A stretch of 64,000 bases of DNA from Kosakonia sacchari (GTDB taxonomy: Bacteria > Pseudomonadota > Gammaproteobacteria > Enterobacterales > Enterobacteriaceae). The stretch lies in NCBI GenBank assembly GCA_900109485.1, contig FOAY01000007.1, forward strand, positions 189,518 to 253,517. The letters are read 5' to 3'. Below are positions 20,356 to 27,638 of the stretch, piece after piece (positions within the stretch are counted from its first letter, which is position 1; every line of letters begins with the position of its first letter). Position numbers and translations under genes: made by a program. Below the pieces are notes generated by a model. It did no database searches. It was not told the origin of the DNA and saw only the letters and a program-made list of their open reading frames with translations.

Positions 20356-22855
20356 ATCAGACAGGATGGCAAAATACCCGATTTTTCCTTTCCTCAGGCG
20401 TGCAGGGGTTGTGCTGTGTCTTCTCTGTACGTTTGTTGTGGCGGCGCAGGGTGCCGATGAGGTGAAGGACGCCCGGCGGCCTTTCTTCTCGCCCAGCGAA
20501 AAGCAGTGGATCCGCGAGCATCCGGTCATCCGCGTGCTGGCTTTTGATGCCAGCGCGCCGATGAGTTTTATCGATAAGAAACTGAATTTCAGTGGTATCA
20601 GCGCCGATCTGCTGACCATGGTGCGTATCCGTACCGGTCTCAATTTTGTGGTCTCCGATGTCAGCAGTTTCGAGGCGCTGAGCGAAAAGATCGCCGCCGG
20701 AGAGGCCGATATGGTGGCCGGTATCCCCGCCGGTCGTTTGCCGGAATTACGCTATTCGCGCGTCTGGCTGACCAGTAAATATGTCCTGTTGACGCGGAGC
20801 AAAACGCCAGCGGTAAGCACGCTTGATGCACTTTCTGATCGTTTCGTTGCCGTGCGTGAAGGCACGTTGATCGCACGCTATCTTGCTGCGCAATATCCGC
20901 AGATCAACGTGATCGGCACCCGCAGTCTGACGGATGCCGTGGATATGCTGTCCGCAGGCCAGGTGGATGCGGCGATTGGCATTGAGGCGAATACGGATTA
21001 TCAAATCAGACGGATTGGCAGCGATAAGATTGATATTTCCAGCCTGCAAGAGGTCAATCCCCTGCACGTCGCTTTCGGCGTTTCAGCGGCCGCGCCGGAA
21101 CTGCTCTCGATCCTCGATAAAGTGCTGGATACCATTCCGGATAATGATTATCAGCGGCTTGGCAGCGGCTGGCGCTACGAAGGCGGCGCATTCTGGCAGC
21201 GCTGGCGGCAACATCTTTGGCAAATCGGCGCACCCGCAACGATGGTGTTGATTCTCTCGCTGCTGTGGGGGCTTTCATTGCGGCGTCAGGTTAAACAGCG
21301 CACGCGCATGCAGTTGCGGCTCAAAGAGCAGCTTACGTATATGTATAACATTATGCATGCCGTTCCCTGGCCGATGGTGGTGCGTAACCTTGAAGGCAAG
21401 ATGATTGATTGCAATGCTCGCTTCCTGGCTGAAATGAAGGTTGCACGCGGCGATGTGCTTGGTGAAACTATCGACGTTTTGCCGTTGCCTGAATATCTGA
21501 AGCGCGGATTCCGCCACGATTATGTGGACGTTATTGAGACGGGACGGCCGCAGATGGGCGATCGGGTGCTGGCGCTGGATCACAGCACCAAACCGCGCAC
21601 CGTTTTCCACTGGATCATTCCTTTCCATGATAGCGATGGGGCGATCGGCGGGGTCTGCGGCGGCTGGATGGATGTCACGGAACGCGAAGAACTGGTGCAA
21701 CAGCTTAATGATGCCCGGGATGAGGCGCTGGCATCGAGCCGGGCAAAGAGCAATTTCCTTTCGGTGATGAGCCATGAAATCCGCACGCCGCTGAATGCGA
21801 TTCTCGGCATCCTCGAACTGCAAATTAAGCAGAACGTGAAAGAGCACCACTCTCAGCCGATGCTGGAAGTGGCACATGATGCGGCGAAAAATTTGCTGAC
21901 GGTGGTGGGCGATATTCTCGATATTGCGCGCATCGAATCGGGCCGTATGGCCATCGAGCCACAGAAAGAGGATCTGATCGCCTTAACCCGTTCGGTGGTG
22001 TTGCTCTTCCAGGAAGCGACCGATCAGAAGCAAATCAGCATTGATTTGCGGGTGATTGGCGGCAATACCTGTCTGTTGAAGATCGATCCCTGCCGCTATA
22101 AACAGATCCTCTCTAACTTGTTGAGTAATGCCATTAAATTTACCCACGAAGGGGGAATTGAGGTCATTTTGCAGCATCAGCCCACTTCTGATGGCAGGGT
22201 CGAAGTTGCGCTCACCGTTAAAGACACTGGCATTGGCATCGCACCGGAGGATCAACAGCGCCTTTTCAAACCGTTTACGCAGTTGGGCATGGAGGGAGAA
22301 AACTCCCGGCTGGGAACCGGGCTGGGGTTGTTTATTTGTCGTACACTCTGCGACTTGATGAAAGGCACGCTCTCGTTGACCAGCGCGCCAGGAGAAGGGA
22401 CCACGGTCGCGCTACAGATTTGTTTGCCCGCGGCTATTGCCAGCGCGGCGAAGCCGCTGGATAAAACGCCCAGGATCAAATCGCTGACCACCGTTAAGCG
22501 GGTATTAATCGTGGATGATTATCCCCCTAATCTCATGTTGTTACGACATCAACTTGAATTTTTGGGCCACCGGGTGAGCGAAGCGCAGAATGGCGAGGAG
22601 GCGCTGACGCTGTGGCGAATGTATGACAATTTCGATTACGCCTTAATTGATTGCAATATGCCGGTGATGGATGGCTTCACACTGGCGCAGCGGTTACGCG
22701 CAGAGGAGCGGGAAAATGACCGCGAGCGGGCAACGTTGCTTGGCTTTACGGCCATTGCGCAGGAAGAGGTTCTTGATCAATGTCTGGCCGCAGGAATGGA
22801 CGGTTGTTTATTTAAACCTTGTTCTCAGGAAGAAATAGCGAAATGGATTAAATAA
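20348..22855 (+). CDS. EvgS/BvgS-like hybrid sensor histidine kinase with one periplasmic solute-binding domain
   Basis: An 835-residue inner-membrane hybrid kinase. A signal anchor (about 14-34) precedes one SBP_bac_3 (Venus-flytrap) domain (about 55-275; IRVLAFDASAPMSF, GEADMVAGIPAGRLPELRYS). Next come a membrane helix (about 292-315), a PAS domain (about 330-455), HisKA with His476 in VMSHEIRTPLNAILG, HATPase (NLLSNAIKFTH, DTGIGIAPED, GTGLGLFICR) and a receiver with Asp768 in YALIDCNMPVMDGF. EvgS and BvgS usually carry two flytrap domains and a fused HPt; this one has one and its HPt is encoded just upstream. ATG 20348 overlaps the HPt stop; ATG 20366 is an alternative start. A chito-oligosaccharide or related ligand is plausible from context but unproven. 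Confidence 0.87.
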   Translation: MNRSDRMAKYPIFPFLRRAGVVLCLLCTFVVAAQGADEVKDARRPFFSPSEKQWIREHPVIRVLAFDASAPMSFIDKKLNFSGISADLLTMVRIRTGLNFVVSDVSSFEALSEKIAAGEADMVAGIPAGRLPELRYSRVWLTSKYVLLTRSKTPAVSTLDALSDRFVAVREGTLIARYLAAQYPQINVIGTRSLTDAVDMLSAGQVDAAIGIEANTDYQIRRIGSDKIDISSLQEVNPLHVAFGVSAAAPELLSILDKVLDTIPDNDYQRLGSGWRYEGGAFWQRWRQHLWQIGAPATMVLILSLLWGLSLRRQVKQRTRMQLRLKEQLTYMYNIMHAVPWPMVVRNLEGKMIDCNARFLAEMKVARGDVLGETIDVLPLPEYLKRGFRHDYVDVIETGRPQMGDRVLALDHSTKPRTVFHWIIPFHDSDGAIGGVCGGWMDVTEREELVQQLNDARDEALASSRAKSNFLSVMSHEIRTPLNAILGILELQIKQNVKEHHSQPMLEVAHDAAKNLLTVVGDILDIARIESGRMAIEPQKEDLIALTRSVVLLFQEATDQKQISIDLRVIGGNTCLLKIDPCRYKQILSNLLSNAIKFTHEGGIEVILQHQPTSDGRVEVALTVKDTGIGIAPEDQQRLFKPFTQLGMEGENSRLGTGLGLFICRTLCDLMKGTLSLTSAPGEGTTVALQICLPAAIASAAKPLDKTPRIKSLTTVKRVLIVDDYPPNLMLLRHQLEFLGHRVSEAQNGEEALTLWRMYDNFDYALIDCNMPVMDGFTLAQRLRAEERENDRERATLLGFTAIAQEEVLDQCLAAGMDGCLFKPCSQEEIAKWIK

Positions 22856-22858
22856 TAT

Positions 22859-22872
22859 TGAGAATATTCAGA
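22859..22872 (+). promoter_or_regulatory. RcsAB-box-like motif upstream of the chitinase gene
   Basis: TGAGAATATTCAGA contains AGAATATTC (22861-22869) and matches 11 of 14 positions of the RcsAB box TAAGAATATTCCTA. It lies 124 bp before the chitinase start codon. It also forms the left arm of a perfect 9-bp inverted repeat, TTGAGAATA (22858-22866) and TATTCTCAA (22885-22893), with 18 bp between the arms. Confidence 0.6.
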
Positions 22873-22972
22873 ATGGACCTCGGTTATTCTCAACCATTAA
22901 GAGATGTAACGCATTGGAATAAAATTCGTAGCCCCTATTATTGATGACGCATTTTTAATTCGTTCTTGTAAC

Positions 22973-22979
22973 AGGAGGT
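22973..22979 (+). promoter_or_regulatory. Strong ribosome-binding site deciding the TTG start of the chitinase gene
   Basis: AGGAGGT, a full anti-16S match, sits 5 bp before TTG 22985. The next in-frame ATG lies inside the mature region and would delete the signal peptide, so the TTG start is favoured. Confidence 0.85.
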
Positions 22980-22984
22980 TACTT

Positions 22985-24679
22985 TTGAAAAAGTTATCAT
23001 TGGCTGCATTAATTACTACGGCGTTACTCTCTCAGTCTGCATTGGCTGAATCAAATAACCATATGATGAGTTATCTGACTTCCTGGGGATTACCTCAGGA
23101 CGCGGCTACTCAAATGATGAATGCGGAAGTTGATACTTATTTGCTTTCGTTCGGTGGTTGGGATCAGGACGGTGCAATTTATACTTCTGATAATATCGTT
23201 GGTGATGTTGCTTATAACGATTACTGGTTACCGCCAGCTTATACTTCCTGGACTCAAGTAAAACTGGCTGCCCCGTATAAAAAAATGATGGTGGCATTCG
23301 GTGGCGCAACTTACGAAAGCATTTGGGCGCATCTGTCTAATGATGCCAGCCGTGAAAATATTGCTCAGGGTCTGGTACAACTGCTGCGTAAGGATTTCCC
23401 GGTCTATCAAAAAGGCCTGCAGGCGGATCAGGTTCAGGGTCCATGCTCCAGCGCTAACTGGGATGGTTCCTGTAACCTGGCGAACTACCAGAAAGCGGGC
23501 ACCGTACAGATCGACGGTATCGACTTTGACTTCGAGAAAACCGCTCGTCTGACTCCGGAAGAGAACAACAACCTGATCAAACTGGTTCAGCGTGTACGTG
23601 AACTGCTGGGCCCGAACAGCGGCAAGCTGATCAGCCTGACGACTTACCACGTGGGGGCTGACCCGCTGGAGTGCTCTGATTCTTCTGTGACCGACGGTTG
23701 CTCCTTTGTTGAAAACGATCGTTCCACTCACCACGGTGAAGTCCTGGATCTGCTGAAAAACAGTCGCGATCTGTTTGATTTCTACAACGTAATGGCATAC
23801 GACGCGGGTCCGCGCTTCAAGTATGACGTTGCGATGGCTAACTACGCGAAAGCGGTTGGCGATGCGAAGAAAATCATCCTCGGTAACACCCTGACCACCC
23901 AGTGGGGCCCGGAAGGTCGCTATGCTGAAACTCGCGAAAACAACATCGCGCGTGCCGCATGGCAGGCTGCAAATGGCTACGGCGGTGTATTCGTATGGGC
24001 GATGGGCTCTAACGATACCGGCCTGAGCTTTGCCGATCAGATCGACTACATCAACGATATGAAGAATGCCACCAGCGGCGGCGTGCCGGAAACCGGCAAC
24101 ACCGTTCCGGTTGCTCGTGCCAGCTACCAGAAAGAAGTGCAGGGTTCAGCGACCGTAACGCTGGATGCTTCCTCTTCTTATGATGCGGATGGCGACACGC
24201 TGACTTACACCTGGACTCAGGTTGCAGGTCCGCAGGTTACACTGAACAATGCGAATCAGCAGAAAGCGACTTTCACGCTGAACAGCACCGATGTGGATAC
24301 CACGCTGGGCTTCAAACTGATGGTTAACGATGGTACAGATGATTCTCTGCCGCTGGAGTTTTCCATCAAGCACCTGGCTGATGATGTAGCAGAAGAGCCG
24401 GAAGAACCGGGTGAAGAACCAGGCGAAGAGCCGGGTGAAGAGCCGGGCGAAAACCCAGGCGATAACCCGGGTGAAGATCCGGATGACAACCCGGGCAACG
24501 GTGCCACCCCGGCATGGAACGCTTCTACCATCTATGCTCAGCCTTGCCAGAAAGTGGCTTATCAGGGCAAAGTCTGGATGAACGGCTGGTATGTTCAGGG
24601 CGAAGCGCCGTCTGACGCTAACCCGTGGGGCGCATGGCGTGCAGAGGGTTCCTCAACCATGCACACCCAGTGTAAATAA
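22985..24679 (+). CDS. Secreted GH18 chitinase with PKD and CBM5/12 domains
   Basis: A 564-residue exoenzyme. A Sec signal peptide (MKKLSLAALITTALLSQSALA) is followed by a GH18 barrel with the catalytic motif DGIDFDFEK (Glu184 the acid) and MAYDAGPRF and FVWAMGSNDTG near its end. A PKD-type domain follows (about 372-463), then a Pro/Glu/Gly linker of EPGE-type repeats (about 466-508) and a C-terminal chitin-binding CBM5/12 module (AWNASTIY, YQGKVWMNGWYVQGEAPS). It should hydrolyse chitin outside the cell. Translation starts at TTG behind a strong ribosome site. Its CBM is close to that of the LPMO downstream. Export through the secretion operon at 27217-37225 is inferred from linkage. Confidence 0.93.
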   Translation: MKKLSLAALITTALLSQSALAESNNHMMSYLTSWGLPQDAATQMMNAEVDTYLLSFGGWDQDGAIYTSDNIVGDVAYNDYWLPPAYTSWTQVKLAAPYKKMMVAFGGATYESIWAHLSNDASRENIAQGLVQLLRKDFPVYQKGLQADQVQGPCSSANWDGSCNLANYQKAGTVQIDGIDFDFEKTARLTPEENNNLIKLVQRVRELLGPNSGKLISLTTYHVGADPLECSDSSVTDGCSFVENDRSTHHGEVLDLLKNSRDLFDFYNVMAYDAGPRFKYDVAMANYAKAVGDAKKIILGNTLTTQWGPEGRYAETRENNIARAAWQAANGYGGVFVWAMGSNDTGLSFADQIDYINDMKNATSGGVPETGNTVPVARASYQKEVQGSATVTLDASSSYDADGDTLTYTWTQVAGPQVTLNNANQQKATFTLNSTDVDTTLGFKLMVNDGTDDSLPLEFSIKHLADDVAEEPEEPGEEPGEEPGEEPGENPGDNPGEDPDDNPGNGATPAWNASTIYAQPCQKVAYQGKVWMNGWYVQGEAPSDANPWGAWRAEGSSTMHTQCK

Positions 24680-24768
24680 TATTTTCGTCCTTCGGCGCCC
24701 GTTGTGACGCCGAAAAGAAAAGACGAGATATTAATAAAAATATTCGTCTGTTCGGGCAGAAATATAGC

Positions 24769-24805
24769 AAAGCCATATCCTTCGGGGTATGGCTTTTTTT
24801 ATTTT
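24769..24805 (+). terminator. Intrinsic terminator after the chitinase gene
   Basis: A 12-bp stem (AAAGCCATATCC / GGGTATGGCTTT, one G-T pair) capped by a TTCG tetraloop is followed by a T-run. A weaker inverted repeat (AGACGA ... TCGTCT, 24721-24749) lies just upstream. The chitinase is therefore probably transcribed alone. Confidence 0.92.
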
Positions 24806-24823
24806 ATTACCACCAGGTTAATA

Positions 24824-24837
24824 GCAGAATATTCCCG
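24824..24837 (+). promoter_or_regulatory. RcsAB-box-like motif upstream of the LPMO gene
   Basis: GCAGAATATTCCCG contains AGAATATTC at 24826-24834, 120 bp before the LPMO start. A TATAAA hexamer at 24856-24861 could be the -10 element, which would put the motif at about -38, a position seen for activators. Confidence 0.6.
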
Positions 24838-24945
24838 TGGAAGCGGAGGGAATCTTATAAATTAATGGAATGTTGATATTATTATTACAACGATAATTCA
24901 TTAATTTAACCGGGCAGTAAATACTACACATGGATGGAGTTATTA

Positions 24946-25875
24946 ATGAAATTATCAAAAGTTTTTCTCGCAGTCACAACCCTTTGCATGGCTGGCGGCG
25001 CTTTAGCGCATGGTTATGTTACCGAACCCGCTTCCCGCGCAGCGTTATGTACTGCTGCTCAGGGAAACCAGAACAAAGATTGTGGCGCTGGCCCGCAGTA
25101 TGAACCGCAGAGCGTTGAAGGGCCGGATGGCTTCCCTGCTTTAAACGCGGGTCCGGCTGATGGACGTCTGGCGAGCGCTGGCGTGGCATCAATGGTTAAC
25201 CTGGATCAGCAGAGCGCTTCTCGCTGGACTAAGCATCCAATGAAAGCGGGCAAAAACTCCTTTACCTGGAATTTTACCGCTGCGCATAAAACTGGCACCT
25301 GGAAATACTACATCACTAAAGCAAACTGGAACCCGAATCAGTCGCTGACTCGCGGCTCTTTCGAAGCCCAACCTTTCTGCGAGGTTGCAGGTAACGGCGC
25401 GATCGCGAATACCAATCCGAAGCACGAATGTGACGTACCGGAACGTGAAGGCTATCAAGTCATTATGGCTGCCTGGGACGTCTCTGATACCGGCGCTACC
25501 TTCTACAACGTGATTGACGTTGATTTTGGCGGCAACAACCCGGCTCCAGCTCCGGGTGATGAAGAAGAAACTCCGGCACCGGGCGATGACGGTGATACTC
25601 CGGCACCGGGCGATGACGGTGATACTCCGGCTCCGGGCGATGAAGGTGATACTCCGGCTCCGGGCGACGAGGGTGATACCCCGGCTCCGGGCGACGATAC
25701 TGTTGCAGCATGGAACGCCACCACGGTTTACTCTGAAGCTTGCCAGAAAGTTTCTTATCAGGGCAAAGTCTGGGTCAACGGCTGGTGGACTCGCGGTGAA
25801 GCGCCGTCCAGCGCTAACGCGTGGGGCGTATGGCGTGAGCCAGGCTCTGCTTCTGCACACACTGCCTGTAAATAA
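24946..25875 (+). CDS. Secreted AA10 lytic polysaccharide monooxygenase with CBM5/12
   Basis: A 309-residue copper enzyme that oxidatively cleaves crystalline chitin. The signal peptide (about 1-21) ends at LA/HGYV, leaving His22 as the N-terminal His of the copper histidine brace; the second His is in FTAAHKTGTWKYYITK and the axial Phe region is ATFYNVIDVDF. The AA10 domain (22-195) is joined by a TPAPGDDGD-type repeat linker (about 200-252) to a CBM5/12 module (AWNATTVYSEACQKVSYQGK). ATG 24946 is preferred because GGAG lies 6 bp upstream; the in-frame ATG 24934 overlaps that site and would add four residues. It probably acts with the chitinase upstream. Confidence 0.94.
   Translation: MKLSKVFLAVTTLCMAGGALAHGYVTEPASRAALCTAAQGNQNKDCGAGPQYEPQSVEGPDGFPALNAGPADGRLASAGVASMVNLDQQSASRWTKHPMKAGKNSFTWNFTAAHKTGTWKYYITKANWNPNQSLTRGSFEAQPFCEVAGNGAIANTNPKHECDVPEREGYQVIMAAWDVSDTGATFYNVIDVDFGGNNPAPAPGDEEETPAPGDDGDTPAPGDDGDTPAPGDEGDTPAPGDEGDTPAPGDDTVAAWNATTVYSEACQKVSYQGKVWVNGWWTRGEAPSSANAWGVWREPGSASAHTACK
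25570..25698 (+). repeat. Tandem 27-bp repeats encoding the LPMO linker
   Basis: Four full copies and one partial copy of a 27-bp unit beginning ACTCCGGCACCGGGCGATGA encode TPAPGDDGD or TPAPGDEGD. Such in-frame repeats can change copy number and linker length. Confidence 0.9.
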
Positions 25876-25911
25876 GTCTGCTCTTCTCCGGCGTCCCTTG
25901 TGGCGCCGGCA

Positions 25912-25937
25912 TTCTGAGGAGCGCTCGCTCCTCAGAA
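25912..25937. terminator. Hairpin after the LPMO gene
   Basis: A 12-bp perfect inverted repeat (TTCTGAGGAGCG / CGCTCCTCAGAA) with a two-base spacer lies 36 bp after the stop. It has no T-run. The remainder of the 382-bp gap to the next gene (25876-26257) holds the minus-strand terminator at 26131 and no convincing gene. Confidence 0.5.
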
Positions 25938-26130
25938 CCTGATTTCGCCCTGGTTCATCATCCCGTCCGCTGTTTCCTCTCTTGCTCCTCTTTCGTTAGA
26001 TACCTGTTCCCCGACATTGCTGCGGCCAGGCTGATTCTGAGCGCCATTGCATGTAAAAGAAGTGAATGGTGGAGGTGTTTCAGGCGCAGTTTTGCAGGCG
26101 CGAGCTTCAGTAACGCGGAGGGGGGAGGCA

Positions 26131-26160
26131 ATAAAAAACCGCTTTGTGAAATAAAGCGGC
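26131..26160 (-). terminator. Intrinsic terminator for the atypical regulator gene
   Basis: Read on the minus strand, a 7-bp stem (CCGCTTT / AAAGCGG) is followed by six T residues. It lies about 100 bp past the stop of the minus-strand regulator gene. Confidence 0.75.
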
Positions 26161-26257
26161 GTTTTATCGGCGAAAAAGAGCGAGTGGGTTTTAACACGAG
26201 GGATAACAACAGAACCAGCGAAATTCTCCGCTGGCGGGTATGAATCTGCGTTCGGAC

Positions 26258-26941
26258 TTACATCGCAATATCGAACATACGGGTCTGGAATAGCAGGCAA
26301 TAAAGCTGGCAGTCTGTTCTTACATTCAGTTTTCCCATCGCGCGTAATTTATGGGCGCTCACCGTTTTGATACTGATATTCATACGTGTCGATATCGTGG
26401 TCAGGGAGAGCCCCCGGCATAATAAGCGTAAGACTTCACTTTCACGCGTTGATAGTTCCTGCGGGGTGATGGCTTCACGGCGGAACAGCGAATCCATTAA
26501 ACCGCGTTCAATATAAACTTCATCCATCATCACGTTGGTGATTGCGCGCCACAGCGTGCGTTCGCTGGTATTTCTGCTGATATAGCCTTTTGCGCCCGCT
26601 TCAAGAACAATGCGTACAAGGTTGGTATTATTATAGGGGGATAAGACAATAATTTTAGTTTTGAGATAACGGCTGGAAATCCACTTAACTAACGCAATAC
26701 CATCTAATTCTGATACCGGATTACCGGTTTTAACCGTGGTAAGTCCATAGCCCAGGAAAAGAAGATCGACTTTTTGCGTTGCGAGAATGTTAAGTAATTC
26801 TGCTTGCTCACTGGTATCGCCAACGACATCGATGTCTAGTTTGTCAGTATTTATATTGCTGGTTTTTAATGAGTTTATCATCGAGGTCATCCCCCGACGA
26901 ATAATAGTGTGTTCATCTGCAATTAATATATTAATTGACAT
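26258..26941 (-). CDS. Atypical LuxR-type regulator lacking the receiver phosphoacceptor Asp
   Basis: A 227-residue protein with a receiver-like domain and a C-terminal LuxR-type HTH (LSTRESEVLRLLCRGLSL, KTVSAHKLRAMGKLNV). The acidic pair is present (IADEH, Asp9-Glu10), but the strand-3 position that normally carries the phosphorylated Asp reads VDLLFLGYGL, with Gly64 at the Asp site, and the conserved Lys near strand 5 is Arg (GYISRNTS). Phosphorylation is therefore unlikely. It is transcribed divergently from the secretion operon, across a 275-bp gap that contains an RcsAB-box-like motif. It could act like RcsA, as a non-phosphorylated partner of the RcsB-like regulator; this is inference. 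Confidence 0.83.
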   Translation of the reverse strand: MSINILIADEHTIIRRGMTSMINSLKTSNINTDKLDIDVVGDTSEQAELLNILATQKVDLLFLGYGLTTVKTGNPVSELDGIALVKWISSRYLKTKIIVLSPYNNTNLVRIVLEAGAKGYISRNTSERTLWRAITNVMMDEVYIERGLMDSLFRREAITPQELSTRESEVLRLLCRGLSLTTISTRMNISIKTVSAHKLRAMGKLNVRTDCQLYCLLFQTRMFDIAM

Positions 26942-27115
26942 CCTTAAACCTCATTGCTATCTCCATGAATGTTTACCAGAAAATATACGGATATTATCGG
27001 GGTTTTTCTATCTGACCAGTAAGAAAAATCAACATTACCTCTAAGCGGTTTGGTTTAGCGTTGCAGGCAATAAATCGAGTTCTTACTATATATATAACGA
27101 CGTTTCTGGCGGCTT

Positions 27116-27129
27116 AAAGAATATTCGTT
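27116..27129 (+). promoter_or_regulatory. RcsAB-box-like motif upstream of the secretion operon
   Basis: AAAGAATATTCGTT contains AGAATATTC at 27118-27126 and matches 11 of 14 positions of the RcsAB box. It lies 99 bp before the gspG start codon, in the divergent region between the atypical regulator and the operon. An AT-rich run (TATATATATAA, about 27087-27097) sits upstream of it. Confidence 0.6.
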
Positions 27130-27216
27130 GTACGTGCGGGAGCAATCATCTTTCCTTAAACTGAAAGACCGGGACAATAACAGGGGTGAACAGCAAATTA
27201 GAGTGTGTAGGCTATT

Positions 27217-27636
27217 ATGAAAAAAATAGATCTTAAGTTTAAAGCTCAGCAGGGATTTACGCTCCTTGAACTGCTGGTGGTATTAATGATTATTGCATTG
27301 CTGGCCGGGTTTGTCGGGCCGAAACTTTTTTCGAATGTCGATCAGGCAAAAGAGAAAACCGCAATGCGTCAGATGCGCTCCTTCGCTGATGCATTAATCC
27401 AGTACCGACTGGATACCGGAAGCTATCCGACAGAGCAGCAAGGGTTAAGTGTTCTGGTTGAAAAGCCGTCGGATGCAGCCAACTGGAATGGCCCTTACCT
27501 GGCGCAGCAAATTCCGCAAGATCCGTGGGGCCACGAGTACCAATGGCATAACCCTGCGCGAGCAGAACAAAAAGTCTATGAAGTTGAAATTTCCACCGCA
27601 GATAAAAACGGGAAGGATATCACTTACGGATTTTAA
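27217..27636 (+). CDS. gspG: GspG major pseudopilin
   Basis: A 139-residue pseudopilin. A short basic leader ends in QQG/FTLLELLVVLMIIALLAG, the prepilin-peptidase site with Glu at mature position 5, followed by the hydrophobic stalk helix. The C-terminal part (DTGSYPTEQQGLSVL, NWNGPYL, PQDPWGHEYQW) is diagnostic for GspG, which polymerises into the periplasmic piston of type II secretion. It is the first gene of an operon of 13 tightly packed genes ending with the prepilin peptidase. Confidence 0.95.
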   Translation: MKKIDLKFKAQQGFTLLELLVVLMIIALLAGFVGPKLFSNVDQAKEKTAMRQMRSFADALIQYRLDTGSYPTEQQGLSVLVEKPSDAANWNGPYLAQQIPQDPWGHEYQWHNPARAEQKVYEVEISTADKNGKDITYGF

Positions 27637-27638
27637 TT

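Noticed and set aside
24390..24510. EPGE-type repeats in the chitinase as a CRISPR-like or regulatory repeat
   Set aside because: They are in frame and encode an ordinary acidic Pro-rich linker between the PKD and chitin-binding domains.
25932..26300. 122-residue minus-strand frame between the LPMO gene and the atypical regulator
   Set aside because: It overlaps the regulator's 3' end and runs through a terminator hairpin. It has no ribosome site and no recognisable domain.
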